DNA of 64,000 bases, from the NCBI GenBank assembly GCA_963771705.1, contig CAVYUP010000014.1, positions 434,001-498,000 of the forward strand. The letters are read 5' to 3'. The notes below the pieces were generated by a model, which worked only from the letters and a program-made list of their open reading frames with translations, did not search any database and was not told where the DNA came from. Each line of letters starts with the position of its first letter. Positions within the stretch are counted from its first letter, which is position 1. Positions 51,749-61,919 of the stretch are shown here, one piece after another. Made by a program: the position numbers and the translations under genes. Source of the DNA: DATFVA01 sp963771705. GTDB lineage: Bacteria; Bacteroidota; Ignavibacteria; Ignavibacteriales; Ignavibacteriaceae.

Positions 51749-53578
51749 ATGAAAAAGATAGGTGCTGTTTATACACCCGACGAATGTGAGTTTATAGTCT
51801 GGGCCCCGTTTGAAAATGCGATTGATCTCTACTTAAGCGATGAGGAGAAAAAGATACGAATGAAAAAGGATAATGAAGATTACTGGAAGGTTTCTGTAAA
51901 AGATATTAAACCCGGCCGGAATTATTATTATCTGCTGAACGGTAATAAGCGGGGTGATCCGGCTTCTAATTTCCAGCCTGAAGGAATAAACGGGCCTTCA
52001 CAGATTGTTGATCATTCCTCATTCGAGTGGCAGGATAAGGACTTTAATCCACTGCCTCTGAAGGACTATATTATGTATGAATTCCATACAGGCACATTCA
52101 CCCCTGAAGGTACTTTTGAGGCCGCCGCCGGTAAGCTCGATTACCTTAAAGAACTTGGTATTACAGCAATAGAAATTATGCCCGTTGCCCAGTTTCCGGG
52201 GGAACGGAACTGGGGATATGACGGAGTATTTCCTTTCGCACCGCAGAACAGTTACGGAGGACCCGGCGGGTTAAAACTACTCGTAAATGAAGCCCATAAA
52301 AAAGGAATATCGGTAATTCTTGATGTAGTTTATAATCACCTTGGTCCTGAAGGAAATTATCTACATGAATTCGGTCCCTATTTTACTGATAAATATAAAT
52401 CGCTCTGGGGCAATTCTATTAACTTCGACCAGGCATATTCAGATCATGTTAGAAATTATTTCATATGGAATGCCGTTTACTGGTTGGCTTATTATCATAT
52501 CGATGCGCTTCGCCTTGATGCCGTGCATGCTGTAAATGATCTGAGTGCTTATCCTTTTCTGGCAGAACTGTCTGCTGAGGTTGATAAGTTTTCTGAATCC
52601 AGCGGAAAGAAACATTACCTTATAGCGGAAAGCGATCTGAATGATATTAAGGTTATAAGACCGCGGGATGATTACGGCTTCGGCTGCGATGCTCAGTGGA
52701 GCGATGATTTCCACCATTCGATACATACTCTGCTTACTAAGGAATCGGACGGGTATTACGGCGATTTTGGAAGTACTGAAAACCTGGCGGCTGCGATAAA
52801 GAACAATTTTGTTTACGACGGCCGGTATTCTCAGTACAGGAAACGGAAGCATGGCAGGTCCCCGGATGAATTCCCGTTCGACAGGTTTGTGCATTTTATT
52901 CAGAATCACGATCAGGTGGGCAACCGCGCGTTCGGCGAAAGGCTTTCGGAATTGATCCCCTTCGAAGGATTAAAGCTGGCTGCCGGAGCGCTGATACTCT
53001 CCCCATCGATGCCGATGCTTTTTATGGGTGAAGAATACGCAGAAAATAATTCTTTCCTCTATTTCGTAAGCTTTCTCGATGAAAATCTGAATCAGGCAGT
53101 TAAGAAAGGTAGAAGCGAAGAATTCTCATCGTTCAATTGGGAGGGTGAGATCCCCGATCCCCATGCGGAATCGACTTTTACTAAATCGAAGCTCGGCTGG
53201 GGGAAAATTAAAACCAATAACCATAAAGCGATGCTGGCATTTTATAAGGATATCATTAAAAAAAGAAAAACAATTCCTGCCCTTAATAATTACGACAGGA
53301 GAGATACGCATACGGAGTCTTACGATAAACTTAAATTAGTAACCATGGAACGTAAGAAGAACAGCAGCAGGCTGTTTGCCCTGATGAACTTTAATGATAA
53401 GAAAATAACAGCTGAGTTTCGTTTTCCTTCGGGCGTCTGGAAGAAAATACTGGATTCATCCGACGACAAAAAATGGAACGGACCGGGGAGCACAATGCCC
53501 GATATGGCTGATGATACGGTACATGAAATATCAGTGCCGGAGTATAATTTTTCCCTCTATGAATCGGAGCTTGGATGA
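51749..53578 (+). CDS. treZ: Malto-oligosyltrehalose trehalohydrolase
   Basis: A 609-residue GH13 enzyme that releases trehalose from the end of malto-oligosyltrehalose. It begins with the TreZ N-terminal beta-domain (CEFIVWAPFENAIDLYL), then GH13 motifs: DVVYNHLGPEGNYL, the nucleophile in ALRLDAVHAVND, IAESDLND (acid/base region) and FIQNHDQVGNRAFGERLS. YDGVFPFAPQNSYGG is characteristic of TreZ. It overlaps the GH57 gene by 4 bases (ATGA). With treY at the end of the cluster, it completes the TreY-TreZ pathway from glycogen or starch-like chains. Confidence 0.95.
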   Translation: MKKIGAVYTPDECEFIVWAPFENAIDLYLSDEEKKIRMKKDNEDYWKVSVKDIKPGRNYYYLLNGNKRGDPASNFQPEGINGPSQIVDHSSFEWQDKDFNPLPLKDYIMYEFHTGTFTPEGTFEAAAGKLDYLKELGITAIEIMPVAQFPGERNWGYDGVFPFAPQNSYGGPGGLKLLVNEAHKKGISVILDVVYNHLGPEGNYLHEFGPYFTDKYKSLWGNSINFDQAYSDHVRNYFIWNAVYWLAYYHIDALRLDAVHAVNDLSAYPFLAELSAEVDKFSESSGKKHYLIAESDLNDIKVIRPRDDYGFGCDAQWSDDFHHSIHTLLTKESDGYYGDFGSTENLAAAIKNNFVYDGRYSQYRKRKHGRSPDEFPFDRFVHFIQNHDQVGNRAFGERLSELIPFEGLKLAAGALILSPSMPMLFMGEEYAENNSFLYFVSFLDENLNQAVKKGRSEEFSSFNWEGEIPDPHAESTFTKSKLGWGKIKTNNHKAMLAFYKDIIKKRKTIPALNNYDRRDTHTESYDKLKLVTMERKKNSSRLFALMNFNDKKITAEFRFPSGVWKKILDSSDDKKWNGPGSTMPDMADDTVHEISVPEYNFSLYESELG

Positions 53579-56043
53579 TGAACAGGTTTATATGCATACA
53601 TGGACATTTTTACCAGCCGCCGCGTGAGAATCCCTGGCTTGAGGAAATTGAAGTTCAGGATTCTGCTTACCCTTACAGAGACTGGAACGACAGGATCAAC
53701 GCCGAGTGCTACAATCCTAATACAGCTTCAAGGATACTCGGCGTCAACAGGAATATAATCGATATTATAAATAATTATTCTAAGATAAGCTTTAATTTCG
53801 GTCCTACTTTGCTATCCTGGATGGAGGAGCATGAGCCTGAGGTTTACAATAAAATTCTGGAAGCCGACATTATAAGCAGAAAGCAATTCTCCGGTCACGG
53901 TTCAGCGATAGCCCAGGTATATAACCACATTATAATGCCCCTGGCCAATGAAAGAGACAGAAGAACACAGGTGATCTGGGGAATAGAAGATTTTAAGTCA
54001 AGATTCAGCCGCGAACCTGAAGGTATGTGGCTGTCAGAAACTGCCGTAGATACACTTACACTCGAGATTCTTGCCGAATACGGAATAAAATTTACAATAC
54101 TTGCTCCCCGCCAGGCCAAAGCCATTAAACCGCTTAATGAAGAGGAATGGACTGACGTTTCAGAAGGGACGATAGATCCTAAAAGAGCTTATGTTTGCCG
54201 TCTCCCTTCAGGAAATTCGATAAACCTGTTCTTTTATGATGGTCCTATTTCCCAGGAAATAGCCTTTGGCGACCTGCTGACAGACGGTTCAAACCTGTTA
54301 GAAAGGATGGAGGGCACATACAGGGAAGATGATGAGGTACAGCTTGCGCATATCGCCACCGATGGTGAAACCTACGGTCACCATCAGAAGCATGGAGATA
54401 TGGCACTTGCATATTTTCTGCACCTCGTTGAAGAAAAAGAAGATCTCGGATTAACAATTTACAGCGAGTTCCTTGAGAAAAATCCTCCTGCGTGGGAAGT
54501 GCAGATTATCGATGATACTTCCTGGAGCTGTATACACGGAGTAGAGCGATGGAAATCAGACTGCGGCTGCAATACAGGGATGCACCCGGACTGGAACCAG
54601 CAGTGGCGTGGTCCATTGAGGGAAACGCTGGACTGGCTGAGGGACAAGATGATAGCCATATACGAGAAAGAAGCCGGCAGGTACATGAAAGACCCCTGGA
54701 AACTAAGAGATTCATACATTAAGATTATCCTTCAAAGAGACCCTGATAACATTAAAAAGGTCTTTGCCGAAAATGACATAAAAAATCTTAATAAAGAGGA
54801 TACTATTCGTCTTCTGAAACTGCTTGAAATGCAGCGTCACGCTCTTTTAATGTATACAAGCTGCGGATGGTTTTTTGATGAGATATCAGGAATTGAAACC
54901 GTACAGGTTATTCAGTATGCCGCAAGAGCAATGCAGTTGGTTAATGACCTTACCGGAGAGAATCCTGAAGAAGAATTTGTTAAAAGGCTGAAAAACGCGC
55001 CGAGCAATATTAAGGGAATTGAAAACGGCGGAGACGTTTACCATAAGCATGTTAAACCTGCTGTGATTGACCTGCTGAGAGTTACTGCTCATTATGCTAT
55101 ATCTTCATTATTTGAGGACTATAGTGAAATATCAGGCATATTCTGTTATGAAGTACTTAAAAACGATTATGAACTTATTACTGCAGGCAGGAACAGGCTC
55201 GCCCTGGGTCACCCGACAATGCGTTCTAAAATTACCCTTGAAGAGCAGCAGATAAGTTTTGCTGTTCTTTACCTCGGTGATCATCATTTCTACGGAGGGG
55301 TAAGGGAATGGCAGAGCCGAGAAGAGTATCACAATATGTGCTATGAAATAAAAAGCGCATTCGACAGGCTGGATATCGCCGAGATGATTCTTTTGATGGA
55401 CAAGCATTTCGGTACTCACAGCTACAATCTGTGGTATCTGTTTAAGGATAAAAGCAGGGAAGTGTTTGATACCATAATGCACCAGACGCTTGACTCAATA
55501 GAAGTTTCATTCAGAAATGTATATAAGAATCATTATGCAACTATGCAGGCGATGAAGCGGACCGGTACGCCTCTTCCAAAGGCCCTGTTTACTGCCATTG
55601 AATATGTGATAAATGCCGACCTCAAACAAGTGTTCCAGGTTCCAGGCTCTATCGATCAGGATAAACTTCAGAACCTGCTTCACGAAGTTCAATACTGGTC
55701 GGTTGAACTGGATAAATCAACTCTTGGATTCGTAGGAAGCAACCGGCTCAATTCCCTGATGGAGAAATTATGTGAGAATCCCGGTGATATGGAAATTATT
55801 GATGAACTTAATGATTCTCTCAGAGTTCTTCAGGAACTGGATATCGACCTTAATCTGTGGAAAGCACAGAATGTTTTGTTTTCTATAATTAAAGAAAACT
55901 ATGATAGGTTCAGCAGCGAGGCACGTGAAGGCAGGGAAGATAAGAAAAAGTGGATAAACGATATTAACGAATTACAAAAAAAACTGGAGGTGAACATTCG
56001 CATTGACAAATTTACCGGAAGCAACCTACAGGCTGCAGTTTAA
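53575..56043 (+). CDS. GH57-family glucan enzyme with DUF3536 domain
   Basis: An 822-residue protein. The N-terminal GH57 catalytic barrel (residues 1 to about 300) starts ICIHGHFYQPPRENPW. The nucleophile is E155 in EGMWLSETAVD and the likely acid/base Asp is in HIATDGETYGHHQKHGD. The C-terminal 500 residues are helical and match DUF3536. The start is one of two adjacent ATG codons (53575 or 53578). GH57 enzymes act on alpha-glucans (amylase, branching, 4-alpha-glucanotransferase), and the specificity of the DUF3536 group is unsettled to my knowledge. Sitting between treZ and treY, it probably prepares malto-oligosaccharides. Confidence 0.88.
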   Translation: MMNRFICIHGHFYQPPRENPWLEEIEVQDSAYPYRDWNDRINAECYNPNTASRILGVNRNIIDIINNYSKISFNFGPTLLSWMEEHEPEVYNKILEADIISRKQFSGHGSAIAQVYNHIIMPLANERDRRTQVIWGIEDFKSRFSREPEGMWLSETAVDTLTLEILAEYGIKFTILAPRQAKAIKPLNEEEWTDVSEGTIDPKRAYVCRLPSGNSINLFFYDGPISQEIAFGDLLTDGSNLLERMEGTYREDDEVQLAHIATDGETYGHHQKHGDMALAYFLHLVEEKEDLGLTIYSEFLEKNPPAWEVQIIDDTSWSCIHGVERWKSDCGCNTGMHPDWNQQWRGPLRETLDWLRDKMIAIYEKEAGRYMKDPWKLRDSYIKIILQRDPDNIKKVFAENDIKNLNKEDTIRLLKLLEMQRHALLMYTSCGWFFDEISGIETVQVIQYAARAMQLVNDLTGENPEEEFVKRLKNAPSNIKGIENGGDVYHKHVKPAVIDLLRVTAHYAISSLFEDYSEISGIFCYEVLKNDYELITAGRNRLALGHPTMRSKITLEEQQISFAVLYLGDHHFYGGVREWQSREEYHNMCYEIKSAFDRLDIAEMILLMDKHFGTHSYNLWYLFKDKSREVFDTIMHQTLDSIEVSFRNVYKNHYATMQAMKRTGTPLPKALFTAIEYVINADLKQVFQVPGSIDQDKLQNLLHEVQYWSVELDKSTLGFVGSNRLNSLMEKLCENPGDMEIIDELNDSLRVLQELDIDLNLWKAQNVLFSIIKENYDRFSSEAREGREDKKKWINDINELQKKLEVNIRIDKFTGSNLQAAV

Positions 56044-58801
56044 TAAGGACTTTAATTTCGAATCAGCCCGTAAGCTTCTCCCTTACCTGCAGTCGCTCGG
56101 AATTACTCATATCTATGCATCCCCTGTATTTAAGGCATCAAAGGGGAGTATGCACGGGTATGATGTGGTTGATCCCACCCAGCTCAATCCTGAACTCGGT
56201 ACCCCGGACGATTTCGATACACTTATCGAAGAAGCCCACGAAAAAGGAATTTTCTGGCTGCAGGATATCGTGCCGAATCATATGGCCTTCGATTTTGAAA
56301 ACCGGATGCTGGTGGACCTTCTTGAGAATGGTCCCGACTCCCGGTTCTATAATTTCTTCGACGTAGAATGGAGCTACGTCCATTTCGGCGATAAGCCGCG
56401 TATGCTTGCCCCATTTCTCGGGAAATACTACCAGGAAACCCTTGAGGGAAAGGAAATTTCTTTAAGATATGATGCGGACGGTTTCAGCATAAACTATTAT
56501 GATAATAAATTTCCCGTCAGGCTCAGCTCGTATGCTGAGATACTTTCTTTAAGGTTTGAGAAGCTTCAGAATAAGGTTGGACGAAATTACCCGGCGGTGA
56601 TCAGGATGCTTGGACTCCTTCACATCATCAAGTTCCTGCCTACAATAGAAGACATGGAAGAAAGGTACAACCAGATCAAGTTTATTAAGGATCTGTTGTG
56701 GGAACTCTATTCCGAAGATGAACAGGTTAAAATGTACATAAATGAAACTATGAAAATATATAACGGAAGAAAGGACAATCCTGAAAGTTTTGATCTGCTT
56801 GATAAGCTGCTTTCAGAACAATATTTCCGGCTGGCCTTCTGGAAGGTTGCTAATGAAGAAATAAACTACCGGAGATTTTTCAATATCAGCAGCTTGATTT
56901 CTCTAAAAATAGAGAACGAAGAAGTATTTAACAGAACCCATTCACTCATTTTCAAGCTTGTTAAAGAGGATAAAATTGATGGATTGAGAGTAGATCATAT
57001 AGATGGCCTTTACGATCCCGAAGTTTATCTTAACCGGGTAAGGGACCGTATAGATGGAAAATACCTTGTGGTTGAAAAAATCCTTGAGCAGGACGAACAG
57101 CTTCCTGAAAGCTGGCCTGTGGAAGGCACAACCGGCTACGATTTTCTGAATTTTGTAAATGGTATTTTCTGCAATACGAAAAATGAAAATAAAATGAACC
57201 GTATATATATACAGTTCACACGCAGAGCCTCATCTTTTGATGACATAGTCGCTGATAAAAAAAGGCTTATAATAAACACCAGGATGGCGGGGGAGCTGGA
57301 GAGGCTGAGTCTGCTGGTTGAGGAAATAGCGAAGCGCGACAGATACGGTGCCGATATAACTCTAAACGGAATTAAAACAGCCCTGGAGGAAATCCTGGTG
57401 CATTTTCCTATTTACAGAACTTATGTGAATGGGACAAAAATTTCAGAGGCCGAAAGGGAATATATAAATCAGACTATCGGCGAGCTTAAATACAACACTC
57501 CAAGATTAGAATATGAGATAAATTATATCGGTAGTTTGCTGACAATGGAACATGGCAGCCTGTCGGAAGAACTGTATGAGAAATCAATCGATTTTATAAT
57601 GAAATTCCAGCAGCTTACAGGTCCTCTTATGGCCAAAGGTTATGAGGATACTGCCTTATATGTGTATAACCGTTTGATCTCACTCAATGAAGTAGGAGCA
57701 AATCCTGCGGAATTCGGCATTCCATTAAATGAATTCCATAAAAAAATCAGAAGCAGAGGAATAAAGTGGAGATACAGTTTAAATACTACCTCCACGCATG
57801 ATACAAAGAGAGGCGAGGATGTAAGGGCCAGGATGAATGTAATTTCGGAAATTCCCGATGAATGGAATGTGAGGGTCAGGAAGTGGTATAACATGAACCT
57901 GAGGTACAAAAAGGAACATAACGGCAGGTTTTTTCCCGATAAGAACGATGAATATTTCTTATACCAGACACTTATTGGAACTCTGCCTTTTGAAGGGAAA
58001 CCTGATGAGGTATTTCTGAAAAGGATTAAAGAATATGCAATTAAGGTTGTCCGTGAAGCAAAAGTTCATACGGCATGGGTAAAGCCGGATGAAATTTATG
58101 AAAATGCATTTCTCAGCTTCATAGATAATATTCTTACTGAGTCCGGGTCAAATGTTTTCCTGGATGATTTTCTGGATTTTCACCGGTATAGTTCATTTTA
58201 CGGGATGTTCAATTCATTATCGCAAACCATAATTAAATTATCTGCCCCCGGCGTCCCCGATTTCTACCAGGGAGCGGAACTCTGGGATTTCAATCTTGTT
58301 GATCCCGATAACCGCAGGCCTGTCGATTATTCTCTGAGAAAGGATCTTCTGAAAACAATAAAAGCTAAAGAATCAGAGAGTACCGATAGTCTGTTTGATT
58401 ACCTGTTTTCCAGTATGCATTCAGGAGCGGTAAAGCTGTTCACGATTAATAAAATACTGAAAGCAAGAAGAGAAAACCGTGAGCTTTTCGAGGCAGGGAG
58501 ATATTCCAGACTGAAGGCCGGGGGGATTCACAAAAACAGCATTATCTCATTTATGAGGCGATTTGAAGATGAGGCATTAATTATTGCTGTTCCGCGATTT
58601 TTAACCGGTATTGTTGAACCTGAAAAACTCCCGCTGGGAAAGAAGATATGGGGTAATACCTGCCTTAAAATTCCGTTTGCTTTTAAAAATGTAAAGAATC
58701 TTCTTACTGATGAAAGCATTTCATGGGAAGATGAACCCGAAATAGGCCTATTGATGGATAAATTTCCTGCCGTAATTCTGAGCTGTAAAATAAAAGGGTA
58801 A
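56003..58801 (+). CDS. treY: Malto-oligosyltrehalose synthase
   Basis: A 932-residue GH13 enzyme that isomerises the reducing end of malto-oligosaccharides to a trehalose unit. It starts at a TTG (56003), overlapping the GH57 gene by 41 bases, with GGAGGTGA about 7 bases upstream. Characteristic segments are EATYRLQFNKDF at the N-terminus, ASPVFKASKGSMHGYDVVDP, DIVPNHMA, the nucleophile in DGLRVDHIDGLYDP, the acid in VVEKILE, and TSTHDTKRGEDVRAR. It is the last gene of the treS-treZ-GH57-treY cluster. Together with TreZ it makes trehalose from internal glucan. Confidence 0.94.
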   Translation: MTNLPEATYRLQFNKDFNFESARKLLPYLQSLGITHIYASPVFKASKGSMHGYDVVDPTQLNPELGTPDDFDTLIEEAHEKGIFWLQDIVPNHMAFDFENRMLVDLLENGPDSRFYNFFDVEWSYVHFGDKPRMLAPFLGKYYQETLEGKEISLRYDADGFSINYYDNKFPVRLSSYAEILSLRFEKLQNKVGRNYPAVIRMLGLLHIIKFLPTIEDMEERYNQIKFIKDLLWELYSEDEQVKMYINETMKIYNGRKDNPESFDLLDKLLSEQYFRLAFWKVANEEINYRRFFNISSLISLKIENEEVFNRTHSLIFKLVKEDKIDGLRVDHIDGLYDPEVYLNRVRDRIDGKYLVVEKILEQDEQLPESWPVEGTTGYDFLNFVNGIFCNTKNENKMNRIYIQFTRRASSFDDIVADKKRLIINTRMAGELERLSLLVEEIAKRDRYGADITLNGIKTALEEILVHFPIYRTYVNGTKISEAEREYINQTIGELKYNTPRLEYEINYIGSLLTMEHGSLSEELYEKSIDFIMKFQQLTGPLMAKGYEDTALYVYNRLISLNEVGANPAEFGIPLNEFHKKIRSRGIKWRYSLNTTSTHDTKRGEDVRARMNVISEIPDEWNVRVRKWYNMNLRYKKEHNGRFFPDKNDEYFLYQTLIGTLPFEGKPDEVFLKRIKEYAIKVVREAKVHTAWVKPDEIYENAFLSFIDNILTESGSNVFLDDFLDFHRYSSFYGMFNSLSQTIIKLSAPGVPDFYQGAELWDFNLVDPDNRRPVDYSLRKDLLKTIKAKESESTDSLFDYLFSSMHSGAVKLFTINKILKARRENRELFEAGRYSRLKAGGIHKNSIISFMRRFEDEALIIAVPRFLTGIVEPEKLPLGKKIWGNTCLKIPFAFKNVKNLLTDESISWEDEPEIGLLMDKFPAVILSCKIKG

Positions 58802-58863
58802 AAATTCCGGGTAAAACCTGTTTACAGAAACATAACAGGCAATTAACAATTACTTAACACTCC

Positions 58864-58880
58864 ACAATATTTCATATTGT
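58864..58880. promoter_or_regulatory. AT-rich inverted repeat ahead of the 70-residue gene
   Basis: ACAATAT (58864-58870), TTC and ATATTGT (58874-58880) form a perfect 7-3-7 palindrome, 48 bases before the next ATG. It could be an operator, but the sequence is low in complexity. Confidence 0.3.
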
Positions 58881-58928
58881 AATATTAGACACAACAAAAT
58901 ATCATTTTTATACATATTATATTTTCGA

Positions 58929-59141
58929 ATGAAAAAAAACGAGTGGATGGCAAATATGAAAAGGGATGAAAAAAAATCTCTGGTGAAAGAGAAGGCAGGT
59001 TTCAGTGAAAAAGAATTTATAGAATACCTGCAGGAAAGATTCAGGAAACTGAAACTTGATGAACAGAAATTCAGGGAAGAAGTTTTATCGGGACAAACTT
59101 ATTTCAGCGATAACAGAAATTTCACAAAGGTTAACAGGTAG
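58929..59141 (+). CDS. Small charged helical protein, unknown
   Basis: A 70-residue protein, rich in Lys and Glu (KREDKK-like MKRDEKKSLVKEKAGF, then EYLQERFRKLKLDEQKF). It probably forms one long amphipathic helix; there is no membrane segment. No family recognised. It has only a weak ribosome site. Its place after treY, apart from the palindrome, gives no functional clue. Confidence 0.45.
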   Translation: MKKNEWMANMKRDEKKSLVKEKAGFSEKEFIEYLQERFRKLKLDEQKFREEVLSGQTYFSDNRNFTKVNR

Positions 59142-59216
59142 TTTTGTTAAATAGCGATAATGACCATAATGATTCCGATCCCGATACATATGGATGGATT
59201 GTGTCGGGAGCGGAAT

Positions 59217-60113
59217 CTAACTAACCGGTGCACTGTTTAGAGCTATTATGGTTTTATTTTCAGGGAAATATTTTTTCCCGATGAGATCGTAGATTCCGTA
59301 AAGCATCTTTCCGAAATAGATCGGGTCAGGCTTAAAACCTATCCTGCCTTCAATTTCCGTAAGGAATAAAAGCAGCTTATCATCAGATTTGGCGTAACCT
59401 CCGAAATGGTAATCAAAAAACAATTCATAGTTAAGGGAATCCTCCTTTGCAAATCCTGATAGAAGCCTTAGTGTGTCATTTTCAAGAAAACGGGCGCCTT
59501 TAAGTACCGGAAAACCAAGAAACTTAACACCTACTGTCATACCTGCAATCAGCCCCGCAGCAGTGCCCCCTGTACCCATTGCCGAGGCTATATAATCATA
59601 TCTAACATCTATGGAGGCCGGTATCTCAGAACATCCCTTAACCGCAAAACAATTAGATCCACCCTCAGGAATCAGGTAGAAATCTCCGTAAACCCTGTGA
59701 AGCTTTTCAATAAATTCTTTTTCTGTTTTATGCCTGTAATCAGAGCGCGATAAATAATTCAGCATCATTCCATTTTCACGGGCAAAACTTAGAATGGGAT
59801 TAAGCGGAAGATGCTCCTCCCCCCGGATTAAGCCGATAGTTTTGAACCCGAAATACCTCCCGGCTGCCGCGGCGGCATAAATATGATTGGAATAAGCTCC
59901 GCCGAAAGTTAAAAATGTTTTCTGCTTCTGTCTTTCAGCCTCAAGCAGGTTATATTTAAGTTTGTACCATTTATTACCAAAAATATGGGGATGGATCAGA
60001 TCCTCCCTTTTTATATAAAGGGTGATCTTTTTCTTCTCAAGGAAGGGATCGTCTATTTTTTGAAGGGGGGCCGGTTTCAGGGGGAAGGAAAGTACTTTTT
60101 CAGCTACTTTCAT
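59217..60113 (-). CDS. ACC deaminase/D-cysteine desulfhydrase-family PLP enzyme
   Basis: A 298-residue fold-type II PLP enzyme. The PLP lysine is in GNKWYKLKYNL, preceded by LYIKREDLIHPHIF. The PLP-phosphate glycine segment is GTGGTAAGL, and the FGGAYSNHIYAAA stretch resembles D-cysteine desulfhydrases and ACC deaminases. Which of these activities it has cannot be told from the sequence. It overlaps the rpiA stop by 4 bases, a link with no clear metabolic logic. Confidence 0.82.
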   Translation of the reverse strand: MKVAEKVLSFPLKPAPLQKIDDPFLEKKKITLYIKREDLIHPHIFGNKWYKLKYNLLEAERQKQKTFLTFGGAYSNHIYAAAAAGRYFGFKTIGLIRGEEHLPLNPILSFARENGMMLNYLSRSDYRHKTEKEFIEKLHRVYGDFYLIPEGGSNCFAVKGCSEIPASIDVRYDYIASAMGTGGTAAGLIAGMTVGVKFLGFPVLKGARFLENDTLRLLSGFAKEDSLNYELFFDYHFGGYAKSDDKLLLFLTEIEGRIGFKPDPIYFGKMLYGIYDLIGKKYFPENKTIIALNSAPVS

Positions 60114-60802
60114 AACTTTTCGGGATTTCTCTGAACAATTTCGGTACTGTCTTTCATTCCTACAATCACCATATCTGCAATATTTATAAATAGTCCCGTT
60201 TCCACTACTCCCGTAAGCAGTTTAATTTCTCTGTTCATTGCTTCAGGGTCATCTATTTCACCCAGATGCAGATCGATAATGTAATTTCCTGCGTCAGTAA
60301 TGTAAGGACTGCCGTCTTTCATTCTCAATTCAGGCTTATATTTTCTTTCCTTAAATGTTTTCAGAAGATGGCTGGATCCGTACTTTACAACCTCAACCGG
60401 AAGGGGAAATTTACCCAGCTTTTGTACTCTTTTCCCTGAATCAACTACCCAGATAACTTTACGCGATGCTTCCGCTACCAGCTTTTCATAAAGCAGAGCC
60501 CCGCCGCCGCCTTTAATTCCGGTTAGAGAAGGATCAAACTCATCAGCGCCGTCTATCGTAAGATCAGTAAGGGTAATGTCTTCAAATGGAAGAATTTCAA
60601 TTCCCAATGAAGAAGCAAGCTGAGAGGTGGCAGTTGAAGTTGAAACAGCTTTCAGTTTCATCCCTTCTTTTATAAGCTCACCGACTTTTTTTATAGTGTA
60701 GAACACCGTGGAGCCGGTTCCGAGTCCCAGCAGCATTCCATCTTCAATAAACTCGACCGCTTTTTCCCCCGCATTCAGTTTTTCAACATTATGATCCGGC
60801 AT
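60110..60802 (-). CDS. rpiA: Ribose-5-phosphate isomerase A
   Basis: A 230-residue enzyme interconverting ribose-5-phosphate and ribulose-5-phosphate in the pentose phosphate pathway. LGLGTGSTVFYTIKKVGEL, the acidic motif TIDGADEFDPSLTGIKGGGGALLYEK with its catalytic residues, and the later FPLPVEVVKYG are typical. Length is normal. It starts a two-gene operon with the PLP enzyme. Confidence 0.95.
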   Translation of the reverse strand: MPDHNVEKLNAGEKAVEFIEDGMLLGLGTGSTVFYTIKKVGELIKEGMKLKAVSTSTATSQLASSLGIEILPFEDITLTDLTIDGADEFDPSLTGIKGGGGALLYEKLVAEASRKVIWVVDSGKRVQKLGKFPLPVEVVKYGSSHLLKTFKERKYKPELRMKDGSPYITDAGNYIIDLHLGEIDDPEAMNREIKLLTGVVETGLFINIADMVIVGMKDSTEIVQRNPEKL

Positions 60803-60866
60803 AAAATACTTTGATAGTGATTATTAAATCAAAATTACAAAAAAATTAAAAGAAATGAGTTGAGGG

Positions 60867-61919
60867 TTAATTTCCTGTTACGAAGGGGTAGTTTCTTATT
60901 CTGGATTGGGTAAATACTTCATCATTTAAATTCTGTGAACCCAGCAGCTGATAATAAAACATGTTGTTTGCTCCGAAAAGGACTGATTTCACGTTGTAGC
61001 CCAGAACTTTCAGGTAAGCGGCCGCAAAAGCGCTTAGCTGTCCGTCGGTTGAATAAATAACGGTAGTAGCGCCGGAGGGAATTGTCTGCAGGGCAGAAGT
61101 ACTTCTTAATTCTGAGCCATTGGGAGGAGGATCATATAAAACTGTACCTTCAGGGTGAGAAATACCTGCAATAAAATCTTTATACAGAATAGGATGCCCA
61201 AAACAGACTGGGAAATAGCTTCCCAGGTTGTGAATAAATTTTATGTAATTTATAGTACAGATTCCTTCACTGGATGATAGATTGTCTTCAAACTCAATTT
61301 GACCGATATCCTTAATCCTGTTTTTTGCTTTCTGAGGAATTGATTCACCCTGAAGCTCAACTGCGGGCAAAGGTGAGATTGATGGTTTGGGAGAAGGGAA
61401 GGCTGAATAAAATGCAAACAGACTGTCGTCCTGCTGTAGTGCTTCCAGCCACTCGTCAGCAAAAGCCGGATTCCAAGCAGCCATTCCATAACTCATTGAG
61501 TAAGCATTACTGAATCCATATAATCTTAACAGGCATGTATAAAATGCTGAAGACTGACCGTTCTGACTGATTAAGACAATCTTTTCATCGGCTGATACAT
61601 TTGCTGAATCGAGGAAATCAAAAAGCTTTGTATGGGAAACGTTGACTGCATGATCGATATGACCGGTATTGAATTGATTCCCGGGACGAATATCAACCAG
61701 AAGGTAATTATCGGTATTTGAATAGACCTGATCTGCTGTTAGTAAAGAAGGCATCAGATCGGAATTAATATAATTCCCTGTATCTTCAAGATAAAAAAGG
61801 AGTTCCGCAGAATTATTAAAGGTAAATGAAGGGGAGGTTGTTAGATTGTCTTTAAGACAGCCATAATAAGAAAACGCAGCGAATGAGAGTAACAAGAATA
61901 TGATATATTGCTTTTTCAT
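60867..61919 (-). CDS. Lipoprotein with tandem rhodanese-like domains lacking the catalytic cysteine
   Basis: A 350-residue lipoprotein. I use the ATG at 61919; upstream in-frame sequence would run into the DUF4249 gene. The signal ends with a lipobox-like YYGC. Two rhodanese folds follow: the first has LLVDIRPGNQFNTGHI and the active-site loop ISQNGQSS, the second the loop YSTDGQLSA. Neither loop has the cysteine that carries sulfur in rhodaneses, so both domains are likely binding modules. Its ATG overlaps the DUF4249 stop. It is the third gene of the TonB receptor operon. Confidence 0.8.
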   Translation of the reverse strand: MKKQYIIFLLLSFAAFSYYGCLKDNLTTSPSFTFNNSAELLFYLEDTGNYINSDLMPSLLTADQVYSNTDNYLLVDIRPGNQFNTGHIDHAVNVSHTKLFDFLDSANVSADEKIVLISQNGQSSAFYTCLLRLYGFSNAYSMSYGMAAWNPAFADEWLEALQQDDSLFAFYSAFPSPKPSISPLPAVELQGESIPQKAKNRIKDIGQIEFEDNLSSSEGICTINYIKFIHNLGSYFPVCFGHPILYKDFIAGISHPEGTVLYDPPPNGSELRSTSALQTIPSGATTVIYSTDGQLSAFAAAYLKVLGYNVKSVLFGANNMFYYQLLGSQNLNDEVFTQSRIRNYPFVTGN

